This document shows positions 44,716 to 54,753 of a DNA stretch of 64,000 bases, piece by piece. The position numbers and the translations under genes were made by a program. The stretch is taken from contig CAYUMH010000005.1 in the NCBI GenBank assembly GCA_964445775.1, forward strand, positions 1 to 64,000, in the 5' to 3' direction. A model generated the notes under the pieces. That model was not told where the DNA came from and made no database searches. It saw only the letters and a program-made list of their open reading frames with translations. This stretch comes from Terrimonas sp964445775. GTDB taxonomy: Bacteria; Bacteroidota; Bacteroidia; Chitinophagales; Chitinophagaceae. Position 1 is the stretch's first letter. Every line of letters starts with the position of its first letter.

Positions 44716-45378
44716 TTACCTGTTGTTCGTAAAATCTTCCAGTTCCTCAAGGTATTCTTTTGCATAGACAACCGAATTCCATTCTTTTCCAAGTAAAGCC
44801 CTGAACCATTTTTTTTCTGCATTTTTCAGACGTATGTTTTTGTATAGCCAGGCCGCTGCAAATACCGATACTAATGTAATAGGAAATGCCGTTATCCAAA
44901 AAGAATAGCCCTGTTTCATCCAGGCATTGCTCCAAAAAAAGGTGGTATAAAATGGAAGCTGTAACCACAATATCCGCAAAACAGATAAAGTAGAGATTTG
45001 CAGGCGGGTAAGTTTTTGCTGGGCCTCAACAATTTTCTCCGTATAATTGATCTTATTGATCAGCATGATGTGTTTGATATATACAGCCATAGCCACCGTC
45101 GTAAACAACATGATCATGCCCAGTGAAATTGTAAAGAACAGGTTTTCTAATTGATTTCCCCATACCAATACACCTAGCAAAACAACCCAGATAAACCCGA
45201 GTACAATGGCCGTTTTTTTAAACTTTGCCAGCCCGGTGAGTTTGGATTGTGCCCTGTGCTTTTGCAGGTACTCAAAGGTTTTTATGTTTACGGCCCAGGA
45301 TTGGAGGTTCAGCATATCCGCCTGATTCATTTTCTCATGGCAGGAGTTCCACATTAATTTTAATTCCTTGTCTTCCAT
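44716..45378 (-). CDS. Four-helix membrane protein paired with the sigma factor (possible anti-sigma)
   Basis: This 220-residue protein begins with a soluble MEDKELKLMWNSCHEKM segment, then two hydrophobic pairs (AIVLGFIWVVLLGVLVWG and FFTISLGMIMLFTTVAMAVYI; YSFWITAFPITLVSVFAAAWL), and ends in an acidic tail. Four transmembrane helices are likely. The N-terminal motif resembles small anti-sigma proteins encoded beside ECF sigma genes in this phylum, and it lies 5 nt after such a gene, so it probably holds that sigma factor at the membrane. Direct evidence is only the pairing. Confidence 0.75.
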   Translation of the reverse strand: MEDKELKLMWNSCHEKMNQADMLNLQSWAVNIKTFEYLQKHRAQSKLTGLAKFKKTAIVLGFIWVVLLGVLVWGNQLENLFFTISLGMIMLFTTVAMAVYIKHIMLINKINYTEKIVEAQQKLTRLQISTLSVLRILWLQLPFYTTFFWSNAWMKQGYSFWITAFPITLVSVFAAAWLYKNIRLKNAEKKWFRALLGKEWNSVVYAKEYLEELEDFTNNR

Positions 45379-45383
45379 TGTTC

Positions 45384-45887
45384 TTAATTTACAGGATTAA
45401 TATTCTTTTTTAGCTTCTCTTTTATACGGCTTAGTTTAGTGGCTACATTGGTTTCCGTGATGCCGATAATATCCGCGATTTCTTTGTAAGTCCTGCCTTC
45501 CAGGTAGAGCAGTATCAGCGCCCTATCGAGTTCTTTTAATTTAAGGATCTCCTGGTGCAGCAGCCTGGATTGCTCGTCCATCTGCAGATCCCATTTGTCC
45601 TCGATGTCAATAGTCTTTTCACTGTAGATTATAGGGCCATTGATCTTTTTTTGTGCTACACGGTAAAAACTGATAGCTACATTAAGACCGACACGGTACA
45701 TCCAGGTAGAAAATTTAAAAGCAGGGTTAAACCCTCTCCTTCCTTTCCAGAGTGTATATATAATTTCCTGGTACAGGTCTTCCCGTTCGCTTTTATAAGA
45801 GCAATATATATTGCATATCCTGATGATGATACCTTTATGTTGTTCGATCAACTGTAAAAAACGCTCTTCTTCCGTTTGCATAGCCAT
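45384..45887 (-). CDS. ECF-type RNA polymerase sigma factor
   Basis: This 167-residue sigma factor has region 2 (EDLYQEIIYTLWKGRRGFNP, FSTWMYRVGLNVAISFYR) and region 4 (LLYLEGRTYKEIADIIGITE, TNVATKLSRIKEKLKK). There is no region 1.1 or 3, so it is of the extracytoplasmic type. It precedes the four-helix protein with a 5-nt gap. Targets are unknown; the ABC operon runs the other way 150 nt beyond. Confidence 0.92.
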   Translation of the reverse strand: MAMQTEEERFLQLIEQHKGIIIRICNIYCSYKSEREDLYQEIIYTLWKGRRGFNPAFKFSTWMYRVGLNVAISFYRVAQKKINGPIIYSEKTIDIEDKWDLQMDEQSRLLHQEILKLKELDRALILLYLEGRTYKEIADIIGITETNVATKLSRIKEKLKKNINPVN

Positions 45888-46484
45888 TCGGCTTTAGGTT
45901 TATATATATGATACGCAGGAAAAGCTTAAAAATCACATTTTCGGCTAAGTTTTTTTTAAATGCCCGTTAAATCCGGTTAAGTACAGGATATTCAGAATTT
46001 CCATAGCCCGGGAATTTGGGGTTCGGGATGCATCGTTTTTTGTTAAGCAGGACATTTGTTTGATAGTACCGTTGGCGGACATAAAATAAGCAGAGACCAT
46101 TTTATTCCTGCATCCGCTAATCCTGTGCGGGTTTGCATAAGCCACCAAAAACCTGTTGGTTTACTATATGTGCTTACCTTAAAAAAGTAAGGCCCCGAAT
46201 GGGGCCGTTTACTTCATTGGTCAAAAGATGTTGAACACTAAAATCTGTGTGTTTTCAAAGCGTTAACCTCGACCTGATTTTTATATAGGATAATGAATTA
46301 ACCGATGCTGTCAATACAATACCGCTAGCGGAATTATAATAACCTCCCCGGTCCGGTGTTCACACAGGTTATCAAAAATGGATATGGGACGCTGCAATGC
46401 AGGCATAGTATAAAACATATTGCTTAACGGAGTACTTAACACAAGATTAAATGGTATTTGCGTTAATGTCCGCCGCATTTATTT
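45888..46484. other. Intergenic region downstream of the AraC gene
   Basis: It contains a hairpin terminator at 46181-46212. Frames on both strands are short and look random. No RNA or gene could be recognised. Confidence 0.5.
46181..46212 (-). terminator. Hairpin terminator
   Basis: GGCCCC (46191-46196) pairs with GGGGCC (46201-46206), extended by GTAA/TTAC with a bulge, and is followed on the minus strand by TTACTTTTTT. It lies 270 nt beyond the AraC stop codon, so it ends either a long 3' UTR or an unseen transcript. Confidence 0.6.
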
Positions 46485-47426
46485 TCACAAGCTTGATTGC
46501 ATCATCATTTCCTGGGGAAATTTCTTCCAGGAATTATTATTTACATTTTTTCTCCGGTATTCTTTAGGCGCAATACCTGTATATCTTTTGAAAAATCGCC
46601 CGAACAGAGATTGATTGGCAAACCCTAACTGATCTGAAACCACCGCAACAGTTGCATCTATCTCTGTCAGCAAAATTTTTGCCTCGTGTATGGTACGTTC
46701 AGCAATTAGTGTATGCGGAATTTTACCGGTAGAATCCTTGACAACTTTTGAAAGATGACGGGCGCTTATACCCAGTACGGAAGCATAATACTTTACCGTT
46801 TTTTCATCTTTATATTTATTAGATACCAATGTAAGGAACATCTCTGTTAACTCTTTACTTCGTTTACGGCCGGCCAATTCATTTTTTTCTAAAAAAATAA
46901 ATGGAAAAAGATCATATATAAACGAAAGAAAACCATGTGCAAGACTTTCTTCATACAAGGGCGTTTGCTGTGACCGCCTGGCTTTCATTTGTAAAGAAAC
47001 CATCATGTCATGAAAATACCTTGCTTTATCCGGTGTAAACGCTACAGCCGCTCCTTTCCCGCCGGATAACCTGTTCTTGTGCAAAAGCAATCCCACAAGC
47101 CCGGCTTTTTCGGCATAATCCAGGGTAAAGGTCATAGCCGAAAAGGTAAAAGAATCGCTTATGGTTATTACTTCATAAAGCATGTCGTGAAATCCAAAAA
47201 AAAGATTTCCTTCCTCCATATTATAATCGCACATATTGTACCGCATATGTATACTTCCGCTTCTTACAAGTATAACAACAAGAAGATCCGGACGAAAGAC
47301 TTTTTGTTCACTGGAAAAGTCATACCCTCCATCAAAAAAATGAATACTATCCCGGGATAGATTCTCTTTTTTAACCATCAGCACATCATGAATGGTTGAA
47401 AAATGATTCTCTTCTTGCCAATTCAT
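46485..47426 (-). CDS. AraC family transcriptional regulator
   Basis: This 313-residue regulator has an N-terminal cupin-like sensing domain (about 25-150: PDLLVVILVRSGSIHMRYN, NLFFGFHDMLY) and a C-terminal double helix-turn-helix (about 215-300: YYASVLGISARHLSKVVKD, VAVVSDQLGFANQSLFGRFF and KRYTGIAPKEYRRK). The GFANQSLFGRFFKRYTG recognition helix is typical. The inducer and targets are unknown; the nearest downstream cargo is over 1 kb away. AT-rich like the island. Confidence 0.92.
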   Translation of the reverse strand: MNWQEENHFSTIHDVLMVKKENLSRDSIHFFDGGYDFSSEQKVFRPDLLVVILVRSGSIHMRYNMCDYNMEEGNLFFGFHDMLYEVITISDSFTFSAMTFTLDYAEKAGLVGLLLHKNRLSGGKGAAVAFTPDKARYFHDMMVSLQMKARRSQQTPLYEESLAHGFLSFIYDLFPFIFLEKNELAGRKRSKELTEMFLTLVSNKYKDEKTVKYYASVLGISARHLSKVVKDSTGKIPHTLIAERTIHEAKILLTEIDATVAVVSDQLGFANQSLFGRFFKRYTGIAPKEYRRKNVNNNSWKKFPQEMMMQSSL

Positions 47427-48176
47427 ACAGGTTGTTTTACAAAAGGTTATAATTTTATATCAAACATTTTTAATATGTTCCCGGGATAAATTGCCTCGTC
47501 ATAATGATTAATTATGGTGACCCGGGTATTTAAAAGCGTTAATACATATGCTGAAAATGTAATTTGTTTTTACAATATGAATGGCAGTAATACTCAGCCA
47601 TACTGTTGATCAACATAAGTATTACATGTCTCAATTATTCAGCAAAATAAGATCATTCTTAGTTATCAAAAAATGACTGAAATCTGTCATTTTTTGATAT
47701 TTCCATGCCTGATTTTAAGCAGGTACTTCGCTAAAAAACTGATAACTAATACCGAATATGCGTTATAGTAACTTTCTTTTATACAAATTTCTGTTTGCGT
47801 ATTCCAGGGGTCTTGTATTGCCCGGTAATGAGTACTGATTCTTCATAATAACTAGCCTTATATCAAATTGTTATAAATGTTTTACCTGACATTCAACAGA
47901 TTGAAAAAGTTGCCATTGGCTTTTTTCTGATATATGCCCAATTACCGCAAAATGACCATAGAAATGGCCAGCGAAAACACAAGTACAATGACCATCTGCA
48001 CCCGTAATTGTATGCACAAAGTGCTGAGGCCTTAAATGACCAGTTGCGCCCATTGACCGGCAGTATAACCTGTTATTAATAAACCCTCAATGAATGATAT
48101 ATTATCCCCTGTTATTTTTCGCATGCAGCTACTTATAGCTTTTGCCGGCAATACCATAGTGAATCGTTAGCATCCC
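47427..48176. other. 750-bp intergenic region with a long perfect dyad
   Basis: Apart from the 14-bp inverted repeat at 47664-47699 I see no gene. Short open frames at 47871-48053 lack any recognisable motif. It separates the AraC gene from the retropepsin-like gene, and its middle may contain divergent promoters. Confidence 0.5.
47664..47699. repeat. Perfect 14-bp inverted repeat
   Basis: TATCAAAAAATGAC and GTCATTTTTTGATA flank TGAAATCT. It is AT-rich with A6/T6 in the arms, which would suit either a bidirectional terminator or a dimeric regulator site; 238 bp upstream of the AraC start. Confidence 0.7.
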
Positions 48177-49415
48177 CTATTCTACACGCCTATTACTTAA
48201 AGCCACATACTTATCCATCAGGTTAATGGTAAAATTATAGCGTGAAATAAATTTTATGCCCAGTGAACCATCCACCCCTTGTCGTCCCGCAGAGGTACGG
48301 TCAACACTTCCCATCAATGCAACCGGGAAATGCGATATGTTGATGGCCGGTAGTATTTGTAACAAGTCCGCCTTACCAAAAAATACCGGCGAGTTAACTC
48401 CCAAACTTACTGTTGAGCCTGTAGAATCAACCTGGAAGTTATCAACCAGCAGCTTGTGCTTTAATACAAATGGCCTGAAAACAATTAACTCATAATCCGC
48501 TCCGGTATCTAAGATAAACCAGGCTTTTAACGGCTTATCTTTATGCATATTAAGGATGGCGCTCATGCGTATATTACCGGTAGTTACATCAACCGGTATA
48601 ACCTGCTCATTGGATTTTAGGGTAAATTGTCCGAAAGAATAAAGTATTATTTCTTTTCTGCTGTAATTTACCTGCGTTATATAGCGCCGGGTAATAGTAT
48701 TGCCAATAATTCCATCAGTACCATCCGCCGGTTTATTAAATACAGCAATACTTTGCCGGTCAACAGTAAACCCGTTCAGGTGAACATTGTTATTACCTGA
48801 TACTTCAATATTAATATTCCCTCCTACGACCGCTGCTTGTTTGCTATGCGAAATTCTCAGGCCTATACTATCAGCCTGCGATTTATCCAACATCATGCCA
48901 TCTGCGCCCGTATCGAAAAGCAACCGCAGCGGGCGCTTGCTCTCATTGACAGTAACCGTTATAATGATGGAGCCATTTCTTTCTTCAAAAGGAATTACAG
49001 CGACTTCCCTGGCTGCAGCTCCCCGGTTCATACCATATAACCGGTCTGCCAAATCGAATCGTAATAGTTGTAAATGCTCGTTTAAATATATATTACCGGT
49101 TTCTTTTTCAGCCCCGTGTATTATAACGTTGACAACCCATTCGGTACCCTGACGTTGCGCATGCTGATAGCTCAGCGAATCTAAACGATAACTTTTTAGC
49201 ACAGTGTTTAAGCACTCCGTAGCCGCTGTACCCATATAAGCAGCAACGGAAAAGTCTTCGGCAAGATATGGCTTTAGTACACTATCGGTACGGGCAGCAA
49301 ATGCTCCGTTGAACGCTGTTATGCGTTGTTTAATTGCTTCAGGCTGTGCAATTGCCGGCGCCTGGAAAAAAAATAGCATCAGCCCTATGAATAACCTGGA
49401 AAAAAAATGTTGCAT
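48177..49415 (-). CDS. Retropepsin-like aspartyl protease family protein, exported
   Basis: This 412-residue protein has a signal peptide (about 1-23, ending AIAQ), an N-terminal helical/beta region up to about 140 (EAIKQRITAFNGAFAARTDS), then two aspartic-protease-type lobes, each with the active-site motif: LLFDTGADGMML and WFILDTGADYELIV. Retropepsin-like proteins of this layout in Bacteroidota are mostly uncharacterised. Both motifs are intact here, so a working protease is plausible. It lies behind the TlpA-like gene on the same strand with a 160-bp gap and may join the SUS-like locus. Confidence 0.85.
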   Translation of the reverse strand: MQHFFSRLFIGLMLFFFQAPAIAQPEAIKQRITAFNGAFAARTDSVLKPYLAEDFSVAAYMGTAATECLNTVLKSYRLDSLSYQHAQRQGTEWVVNVIIHGAEKETGNIYLNEHLQLLRFDLADRLYGMNRGAAAREVAVIPFEERNGSIIITVTVNESKRPLRLLFDTGADGMMLDKSQADSIGLRISHSKQAAVVGGNINIEVSGNNNVHLNGFTVDRQSIAVFNKPADGTDGIIGNTITRRYITQVNYSRKEIILYSFGQFTLKSNEQVIPVDVTTGNIRMSAILNMHKDKPLKAWFILDTGADYELIVFRPFVLKHKLLVDNFQVDSTGSTVSLGVNSPVFFGKADLLQILPAINISHFPVALMGSVDRTSAGRQGVDGSLGIKFISRYNFTINLMDKYVALSNRRVE

Positions 49416-49575
49416 TATTATGTTCTGTTTACCCTAAAGAAATCGACACGTCGTCCGGACAGTACTATTTGTTGTATATGAATACCCTGCTTTATTAGTC
49501 CACAAAAACCTAATGCAATAGCTGTTCCTGTGTAATCCTATAAGCTATTTATAAGTCGTTGTACCCTTCCTTCGC

Positions 49576-50949
49576 CTACAAATATTTCTCCAACAAAGGT
49601 TTCAGGTCCGGCGAAGATGGGCGTGGTGCATCTACCGTAACGATTTTTCCTTCTTTATCAAAAACCAAAAACCGGGGTATGCCAGTGATCTTATAGTATT
49701 TGGTAATATCGCTCCAACCTTTGGCAAATAACTGTATGCCTCCCAAACTTTGATCGGCAATCATTTGTTTCCATTTGTCCTTGTCTTTTTCTTCATCTAC
49801 CGAAATGCTGACAATAGCCACATCTTTACCCTTCATTTCTTCTTCCAGTTTTTTCAAATGCGGGATTTCTACTTTACAAGGACTGCACCAGGTAGCCCAG
49901 GTATCTATCAATACAACCCTCCCTTTCAAATCAGAAAAAGCGACCATTTTTCCTTCCTTATCTTCAAACTTAAAATCGTAACCCTTATCTCCCGGTTTTA
50001 AGGTGGCTAATGCAGCATTGATCTGAAATTCCCTTTGTTGCTGAACATCGGTAAGAATGAATTCCTCTACACCGTTTTTATATTCAATATACTTTCCATA
50101 ATCTTTTATGATACTTGCCTGGCTTAAGGCAAAATCACCTTTTAATGTATCGTTACTGATCAATGCAAATACCTGCTTTACCCCTTCCAGTCCTGTTTTA
50201 GGTTTTTCACCGTCTTTCATTTGGTCACGCATCAGTATCGTTGAAAATGCACGCATACCCCAGGGGTAGGAATATGCATTTTTAGTTGCCGGGAACAGGC
50301 TGTTAACAGAAATAGTTGAATAATATGCCGGAAGTTCTTCTTTGTCGGGATGTGCGCTGCGGGGCGTATGTAAAAAATTAACAGCCAAAAACGCCAGATC
50401 TAATTTTACAATGTCCCTGATAGCAGCGTCAAATTTTTTGTTGCCGGTAGCTTTGAGTGCTGCCAGCCAGGTCTTTGTTTTTGCCTGCAGCTTAACAAGT
50501 TCAGGAAAAAAATCTACATAAGTGCTATTGTTTCTATTAAAATAAATTGATTTCCACTCTGCCAGCCACGCCATTTTATACCACTGCGTCAGCACCTGGT
50601 TTTCTTTAGAATTAAAAGCGCCCGTTAGTGTATAAGTACTATCATTAATTGAAACTGAAAGGCGGTCCCCCGGTTTCAACCAAAACTTATAATTCCCTTG
50701 CGGTGATAAATCCGTACCGGTTCCAACAACATAAAGACCTTCATACTCCGGGAAAAACCGGAAACCAAATTTACCCTTTTGGTTTGGCTGGGCCGTAGCA
50801 ATGGGTTTAACCACTCCATCTGTTACTTTAAAAAGCCCTACCTCTGTACGCTTTTTGTTTGTTAAATTACCCTCAATTGTAACTGGTTGCTGCGCCATGG
50901 TTATTGTAAACCCCAGGTTAAGCAAGAGGACACTGAATATGTTTTTCAT
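49576..50949 (-). CDS. TlpA family thiol-disulfide oxidoreductase
   Basis: This 457-residue protein has a signal peptide (about 1-19). Residues about 20-110 are a DUF4369-like beta domain (VTIEGNLTNKKRTEVGLFKV), followed by a helical section. The C-terminal thioredoxin domain (about 320-457) contains the active site WATWCSPCKVEIPHL, then AIVSISVDEEKDK and GIPRFLVFDKEGKIV with the cis-proline. It is the last gene of the SusC/D operon at 53-58 kb and could reduce disulfides in imported or processed peptides. Confidence 0.92.
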   Translation of the reverse strand: MKNIFSVLLLNLGFTITMAQQPVTIEGNLTNKKRTEVGLFKVTDGVVKPIATAQPNQKGKFGFRFFPEYEGLYVVGTGTDLSPQGNYKFWLKPGDRLSVSINDSTYTLTGAFNSKENQVLTQWYKMAWLAEWKSIYFNRNNSTYVDFFPELVKLQAKTKTWLAALKATGNKKFDAAIRDIVKLDLAFLAVNFLHTPRSAHPDKEELPAYYSTISVNSLFPATKNAYSYPWGMRAFSTILMRDQMKDGEKPKTGLEGVKQVFALISNDTLKGDFALSQASIIKDYGKYIEYKNGVEEFILTDVQQQREFQINAALATLKPGDKGYDFKFEDKEGKMVAFSDLKGRVVLIDTWATWCSPCKVEIPHLKKLEEEMKGKDVAIVSISVDEEKDKDKWKQMIADQSLGGIQLFAKGWSDITKYYKITGIPRFLVFDKEGKIVTVDAPRPSSPDLKPLLEKYL

Positions 50950-51001
50950 TTTTTATTGTTACAGAACAGTATTTTCAGATTATCAATGTTGTTTATAAAA
51001 A

Positions 51002-52504
51002 CTAGCGTTCCCGGTAAGTAAAGTTTTTTACCTTACCAAAGCCGCTGAAGGATTGAAACAATGTGAGGTTACCGTTTACCGGGGGTACAGTGTATAAATG
51101 CAGTTCACCGTTTTCGCCGGCAGGCTTTGCCGGATCTTCCACCGTTATCATCAGCTTATCATACCATTGTTGATAATTGGCTCTCGATCCCCTGTAAATA
51201 AACTCCTGGAACTTCATGCAGGTGATCTTTTTATTACCCAGGTCAATCATCAGTTTGGTGGTTTTTAATGACAGGTCATATTCGTACACTTTGTTACCAA
51301 TATTGTAAAACAAATAGGGCAGATCTGGATGAAAGGTATAAAAATCGGCCTGTTCTACACCAGGAACCAACACAGGTGCATAATAGCTTTGTACATTATT
51401 TATTAAAGCAAAGCGGGCTACATATATTTTATTGACAGAATCGGGGTAATACAGCACCGCATATACGTTGTTGGATCCATTTATGTTCTCCATAAAACGC
51501 AGGTCGCCTTTTACATTATTATAATCGAATAGTGTACCATTATTCATTCTGGTAGCCACCGCCGCACCCCAGGCAAGTTTCATAAAACGTTTGTTATCTT
51601 TATCAAACATAATGGCTCCGTCTGCATTCGTATTTATGGGCGTGGCAAGAAATGGTGCCACTTTGAAGGTGTTAACCTGTCCTGTTTCTATATTCACCGG
51701 CAAACCCATCCTTATCTGAAACACGCGTAAATAATAATATAGGTTATCATCTTCGCCCACCATCCAGGCTGTATTAGTGGCTCCTTTTAAAAACTTTGCC
51801 TTAAATGTCGGGGGCACTGCCCCTCCTGACATTTCATAGGTAATATCATAAGTGAATTGCCAGCCGAAGTTATCCGGCTGAATTTTACTCGTTTGTGTTT
51901 CGGTAAGCAGGTAAATACCCCACATCGTCGGGTCATAATTATAACTTACCACCTGTATGGGCTTTCCCTGGGGTGGCAATGCAGAACCCACTGTTTTCAA
52001 TACATCTTTCATCAGCACAAAACTCCCGTTGCGGTAGGAAAGCATATCCAGCCGGGTACTGTCATTTACTTCTGTCAATAACAGGTATCCTTCGTAAACA
52101 CTTGTCGAAACCGTTAAATCGAAAGATGCTTTCCAGGTTATGCCGGTTTCTTTATCCGTTACAAACAGGAAAACAGTCCATTTTAAGGGCTGAAGGGTAA
52201 CCCCGGGCAGGTCGAGCGTATAGTTAGTGCCCAAATCTTTTACCCTGTCGCCAACCAGTAGGCTGCTTGGTCCAATAGCCTTCCACTTATAGGTATATTT
52301 TGTTGTATCGCCATTTTTGTCTATTGTGCCGATGATACCGGGAGTAAGTTTGAAGGGTGCTCCAAGCAACACCGTTGTATCTTTCAATCCTTCAATCGTT
52401 ACTTCGTTAATCTCGTTATAATCATAATTGCCCAGGTCTTTATAGCAGGAACAGAACAATACGGAAGCAAGAAAAGTAAGTATAAACAATTTTAAATGTC
52501 TCAT
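51002..52504 (-). CDS. PKD-like family lipoprotein (SusE-position protein)
   Basis: This 500-residue protein starts at 52504; LFCSCYKDLGNYDYNEINEV gives a lipobox cysteine near residue 20. Residues about 30-130 form an Ig/PKD-like domain (VLLGAPFKLTPGIIG, TYKWKAIGP, FLFVTDKETGITW). The rest is strand-rich with a propeller-like rhythm (GYLLLTEVNDSTRLDML, NVYAVLYYPD, LPYLFYNIGNKVYEYDL). It occupies the place of the surface-exposed substrate-binding protein in SUS loci. No catalytic motif is seen. Confidence 0.85.
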   Translation of the reverse strand: MRHLKLFILTFLASVLFCSCYKDLGNYDYNEINEVTIEGLKDTTVLLGAPFKLTPGIIGTIDKNGDTTKYTYKWKAIGPSSLLVGDRVKDLGTNYTLDLPGVTLQPLKWTVFLFVTDKETGITWKASFDLTVSTSVYEGYLLLTEVNDSTRLDMLSYRNGSFVLMKDVLKTVGSALPPQGKPIQVVSYNYDPTMWGIYLLTETQTSKIQPDNFGWQFTYDITYEMSGGAVPPTFKAKFLKGATNTAWMVGEDDNLYYYLRVFQIRMGLPVNIETGQVNTFKVAPFLATPINTNADGAIMFDKDNKRFMKLAWGAAVATRMNNGTLFDYNNVKGDLRFMENINGSNNVYAVLYYPDSVNKIYVARFALINNVQSYYAPVLVPGVEQADFYTFHPDLPYLFYNIGNKVYEYDLSLKTTKLMIDLGNKKITCMKFQEFIYRGSRANYQQWYDKLMITVEDPAKPAGENGELHLYTVPPVNGNLTLFQSFSGFGKVKNFTYRER

Positions 52505-52529
52505 AATTAACCGTTTTAAATGATCATTT

Positions 52530-53273
52530 TTATTGAACAAGAGGTCCCATCACCATCCTGGATCCATTGATTTCAATAACAGGATTTCCGTTTGCTGCCA
52601 TCTGGTTAAGGTAACGCTGCATAAACCTTCCGTAAAAATTCATATCTGCCACCGACGCATCTTTATCCAGGTAGGTAGGCGTTATATTCAACAATTCACA
52701 CATTAACAACAATTTTTTTCTTGTAAAAACACCAACATACCCTTCAACCCACCGTGCAGGTTTCTGGAGAACATCATTTACATTCACCGTGTAAACAGTA
52801 TAATTCAATCGCCGGCTTGCCGATATCATTTTAAACTCCATAGCAGTATTAAACTGTTCATTGGGTTTGAGCCGGAAAATGATCGTAAAGTTGGAATCCA
52901 GCATGTCGGCTGTTCTTAACAGCTTGAGATAAACGGTATCACGAACCGTTCCTGCTTTGATGGATTGGGTAACTGCCGGCTCCACAAAGTGTACACCCGC
53001 TTTAGCAGTACTTGAGTCCTTATCCACAACCAGGCTATAGGGCCTGTCCTGTGCTGTTGTTGTACCGGTAACCGCCACGTAGAGCCGTATTACAGAGTCT
53101 AAAGTGTTTCCACCGGCAAAAGCAAAAGAGATGGTAGCGGAGTTGACCGGTGTGCTCAGAATGGTCTGCGCAAAATATATGCTGTTATCGCTGTTATAGG
53201 TGATTAATCCCTGTTTTTTACAGGCTGTAAGGAACACTATGGGGAATACACAGTAAAAGAATATTTTTTTCAT
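52530..53273 (-). CDS. DUF4843 domain lipoprotein
   Basis: This 247-residue protein has a lipoprotein signal (FLTACKK). The DUF4843 pattern follows: NSIYFAQTI, FAFAGGNTLDSVIRLYVAVTG and AQDRPYSLVVDKDSSTAKAG, with later FTIIFRLKPNEQFNTA. DUF4843 proteins go with SusD and PKD-like lipoproteins, usually in loci without obvious glycan enzymes. Role unknown, presumably an outer-surface binding partner. Confidence 0.9.
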   Translation of the reverse strand: MKKIFFYCVFPIVFLTACKKQGLITYNSDNSIYFAQTILSTPVNSATISFAFAGGNTLDSVIRLYVAVTGTTTAQDRPYSLVVDKDSSTAKAGVHFVEPAVTQSIKAGTVRDTVYLKLLRTADMLDSNFTIIFRLKPNEQFNTAMEFKMISASRRLNYTVYTVNVNDVLQKPARWVEGYVGVFTRKKLLLMCELLNITPTYLDKDASVADMNFYGRFMQRYLNQMAANGNPVIEINGSRMVMGPLVQ

Positions 53274-53285
53274 ACATCAAATAAA

Positions 53286-54722
53286 TTAACGGGTGATGGT
53301 TTCTGACAAGGGAAGCGGCACTACATAACGGGCAGCATTCATAGTAATATTACCTGAAGCGGCGCTGCCATTGGGAATTGTGGCCATATTCCTTCTTTTG
53401 TAGTAAAAGAACAGTTGCCCTTCGCCGTAAAACTCTTTTTGATACTCTTTTTGTAACTCAGTATTTACCGTAACAGTGGCAGGTACATTTATCAGCCCCC
53501 GGTTAAGCCTTACCTGGTTTAATACCCGCAACTGCTCTGTTTTATCGGTCTCACATTCCGCAATGATATAATACATTTCTGTTTTGCGTACCAGTGGCTG
53601 GAACATACGTCTGAGCAATGCTTTATCCACTATATCGGTATACTTGAAAAAGGTCCGGTAATTTTTTCCCGACGGGGGGAACAGCCAGGTAGTCGTGTAC
53701 CGGTAATCTGTTTCCAGGTTTTCAAAAACGGCTGTTAATCTTGTTGGATGCGGCGCCAGGATATCCTCATCCTTTAGCGATCCGTCAAATACCTGGACAT
53801 TCAGGTTATACATGGCAGCGTTTTGTAAACCGAAGAGCACTTCATTAGAAAATATCCGGTCGGGGTTTATCTTATCCGTGTAAATGCTGGCATAAGTGGT
53901 CCATGGAAACAGGGCTTCATTGGCCAGCGCCGCCCTGGCCGATTCCAGTGCAGCGGTAGTATTGCCCCTGTATAAATAAACCCTTGCCTGCAGCGCCTTC
54001 ACGGCATAATAATTCATGCGACGATTGCGAAAGGTCTCGTAAAAATCATTTCCATCATTCAATACTACTCCATTTATGCCTTTGGTTTTAATGGGGTCAT
54101 TGACAAGGTACTGCTCTGCCATTTGGAGGTCGGTTATTATTTTATCCATTACCTCGTTGGCAGGGAGTATGGGTTCAGTCTTTGCCTCCGGTCGGGTATA
54201 GTAGGGTATAGATGGTAATAATGAATCGAGGGCAATATACCGGGGGCCATATAGTCGCAGCAGGTCAAAATGAACAAAGGCCCTCAATCCATAAGCTTCT
54301 CCCAGCAGCAGGTTTTTTTGTGCTGCTGTAATAACACCGGTTGTGTTTGACAGGGATTGGATAAAGTTGTTAGTGCCCAGTATTGCTACATAGGCTTTTT
54401 CCCAGATGGCAGAAAATACAGACATCGACTTTCCATCGGTGTAATTATGTGTTGCATATACGACCCATGGCGAAGCCGAAGGTATATTGTAGCGCTGCCC
54501 CAGCAATTCAGTTATACTCCAGGTCAGGTTTTGGCCGTACAACTGCGTAGCGGCCAGCTGCATATAAATACCATTCAACACCTGGTTAATACCCGACCGG
54601 GTACTAAACACCTGCTCCTGTATAAACTTATCCTCCGGTTTTACATCCAGGAATTTTTTACACCCTGTACCCAACAGTGTTGCCAAAATCAGCAGGCAAT
54701 ATATTTTATTGTTTACTTTCAT
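53286..54722 (-). CDS. SusD/RagB family outer-membrane lipoprotein
   Basis: This 478-residue protein has a lipobox (LLGTGCKKFLDVKPED). SusD landmarks are FSTRSGINQVLNGIYMQLA, LLGEAYGLRAFVHFDLLRLYG and VKALQARVYLYRGNTTAALESA (TPR-like helices). It forms the lid over the SusC transporter and binds the incoming substrate. It lies 31 nt after susC on the same strand. Confidence 0.95.
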   Translation of the reverse strand: MKVNNKIYCLLILATLLGTGCKKFLDVKPEDKFIQEQVFSTRSGINQVLNGIYMQLAATQLYGQNLTWSITELLGQRYNIPSASPWVVYATHNYTDGKSMSVFSAIWEKAYVAILGTNNFIQSLSNTTGVITAAQKNLLLGEAYGLRAFVHFDLLRLYGPRYIALDSLLPSIPYYTRPEAKTEPILPANEVMDKIITDLQMAEQYLVNDPIKTKGINGVVLNDGNDFYETFRNRRMNYYAVKALQARVYLYRGNTTAALESARAALANEALFPWTTYASIYTDKINPDRIFSNEVLFGLQNAAMYNLNVQVFDGSLKDEDILAPHPTRLTAVFENLETDYRYTTTWLFPPSGKNYRTFFKYTDIVDKALLRRMFQPLVRKTEMYYIIAECETDKTEQLRVLNQVRLNRGLINVPATVTVNTELQKEYQKEFYGEGQLFFYYKRRNMATIPNGSAASGNITMNAARYVVPLPLSETITR

Positions 54723-54753
54723 TTCAATAAGTTTTTATGGGATTGGCTGTTAA

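Noticed and set aside
45945..46148. 67-codon minus-strand frame downstream of the AraC gene
   Set aside because: No motif, no signal peptide and no neighbour to support it.
47871..48053. 60-codon minus-strand frame
   Set aside because: Histidine-rich, no homology or start signal recognised; treated as chance.
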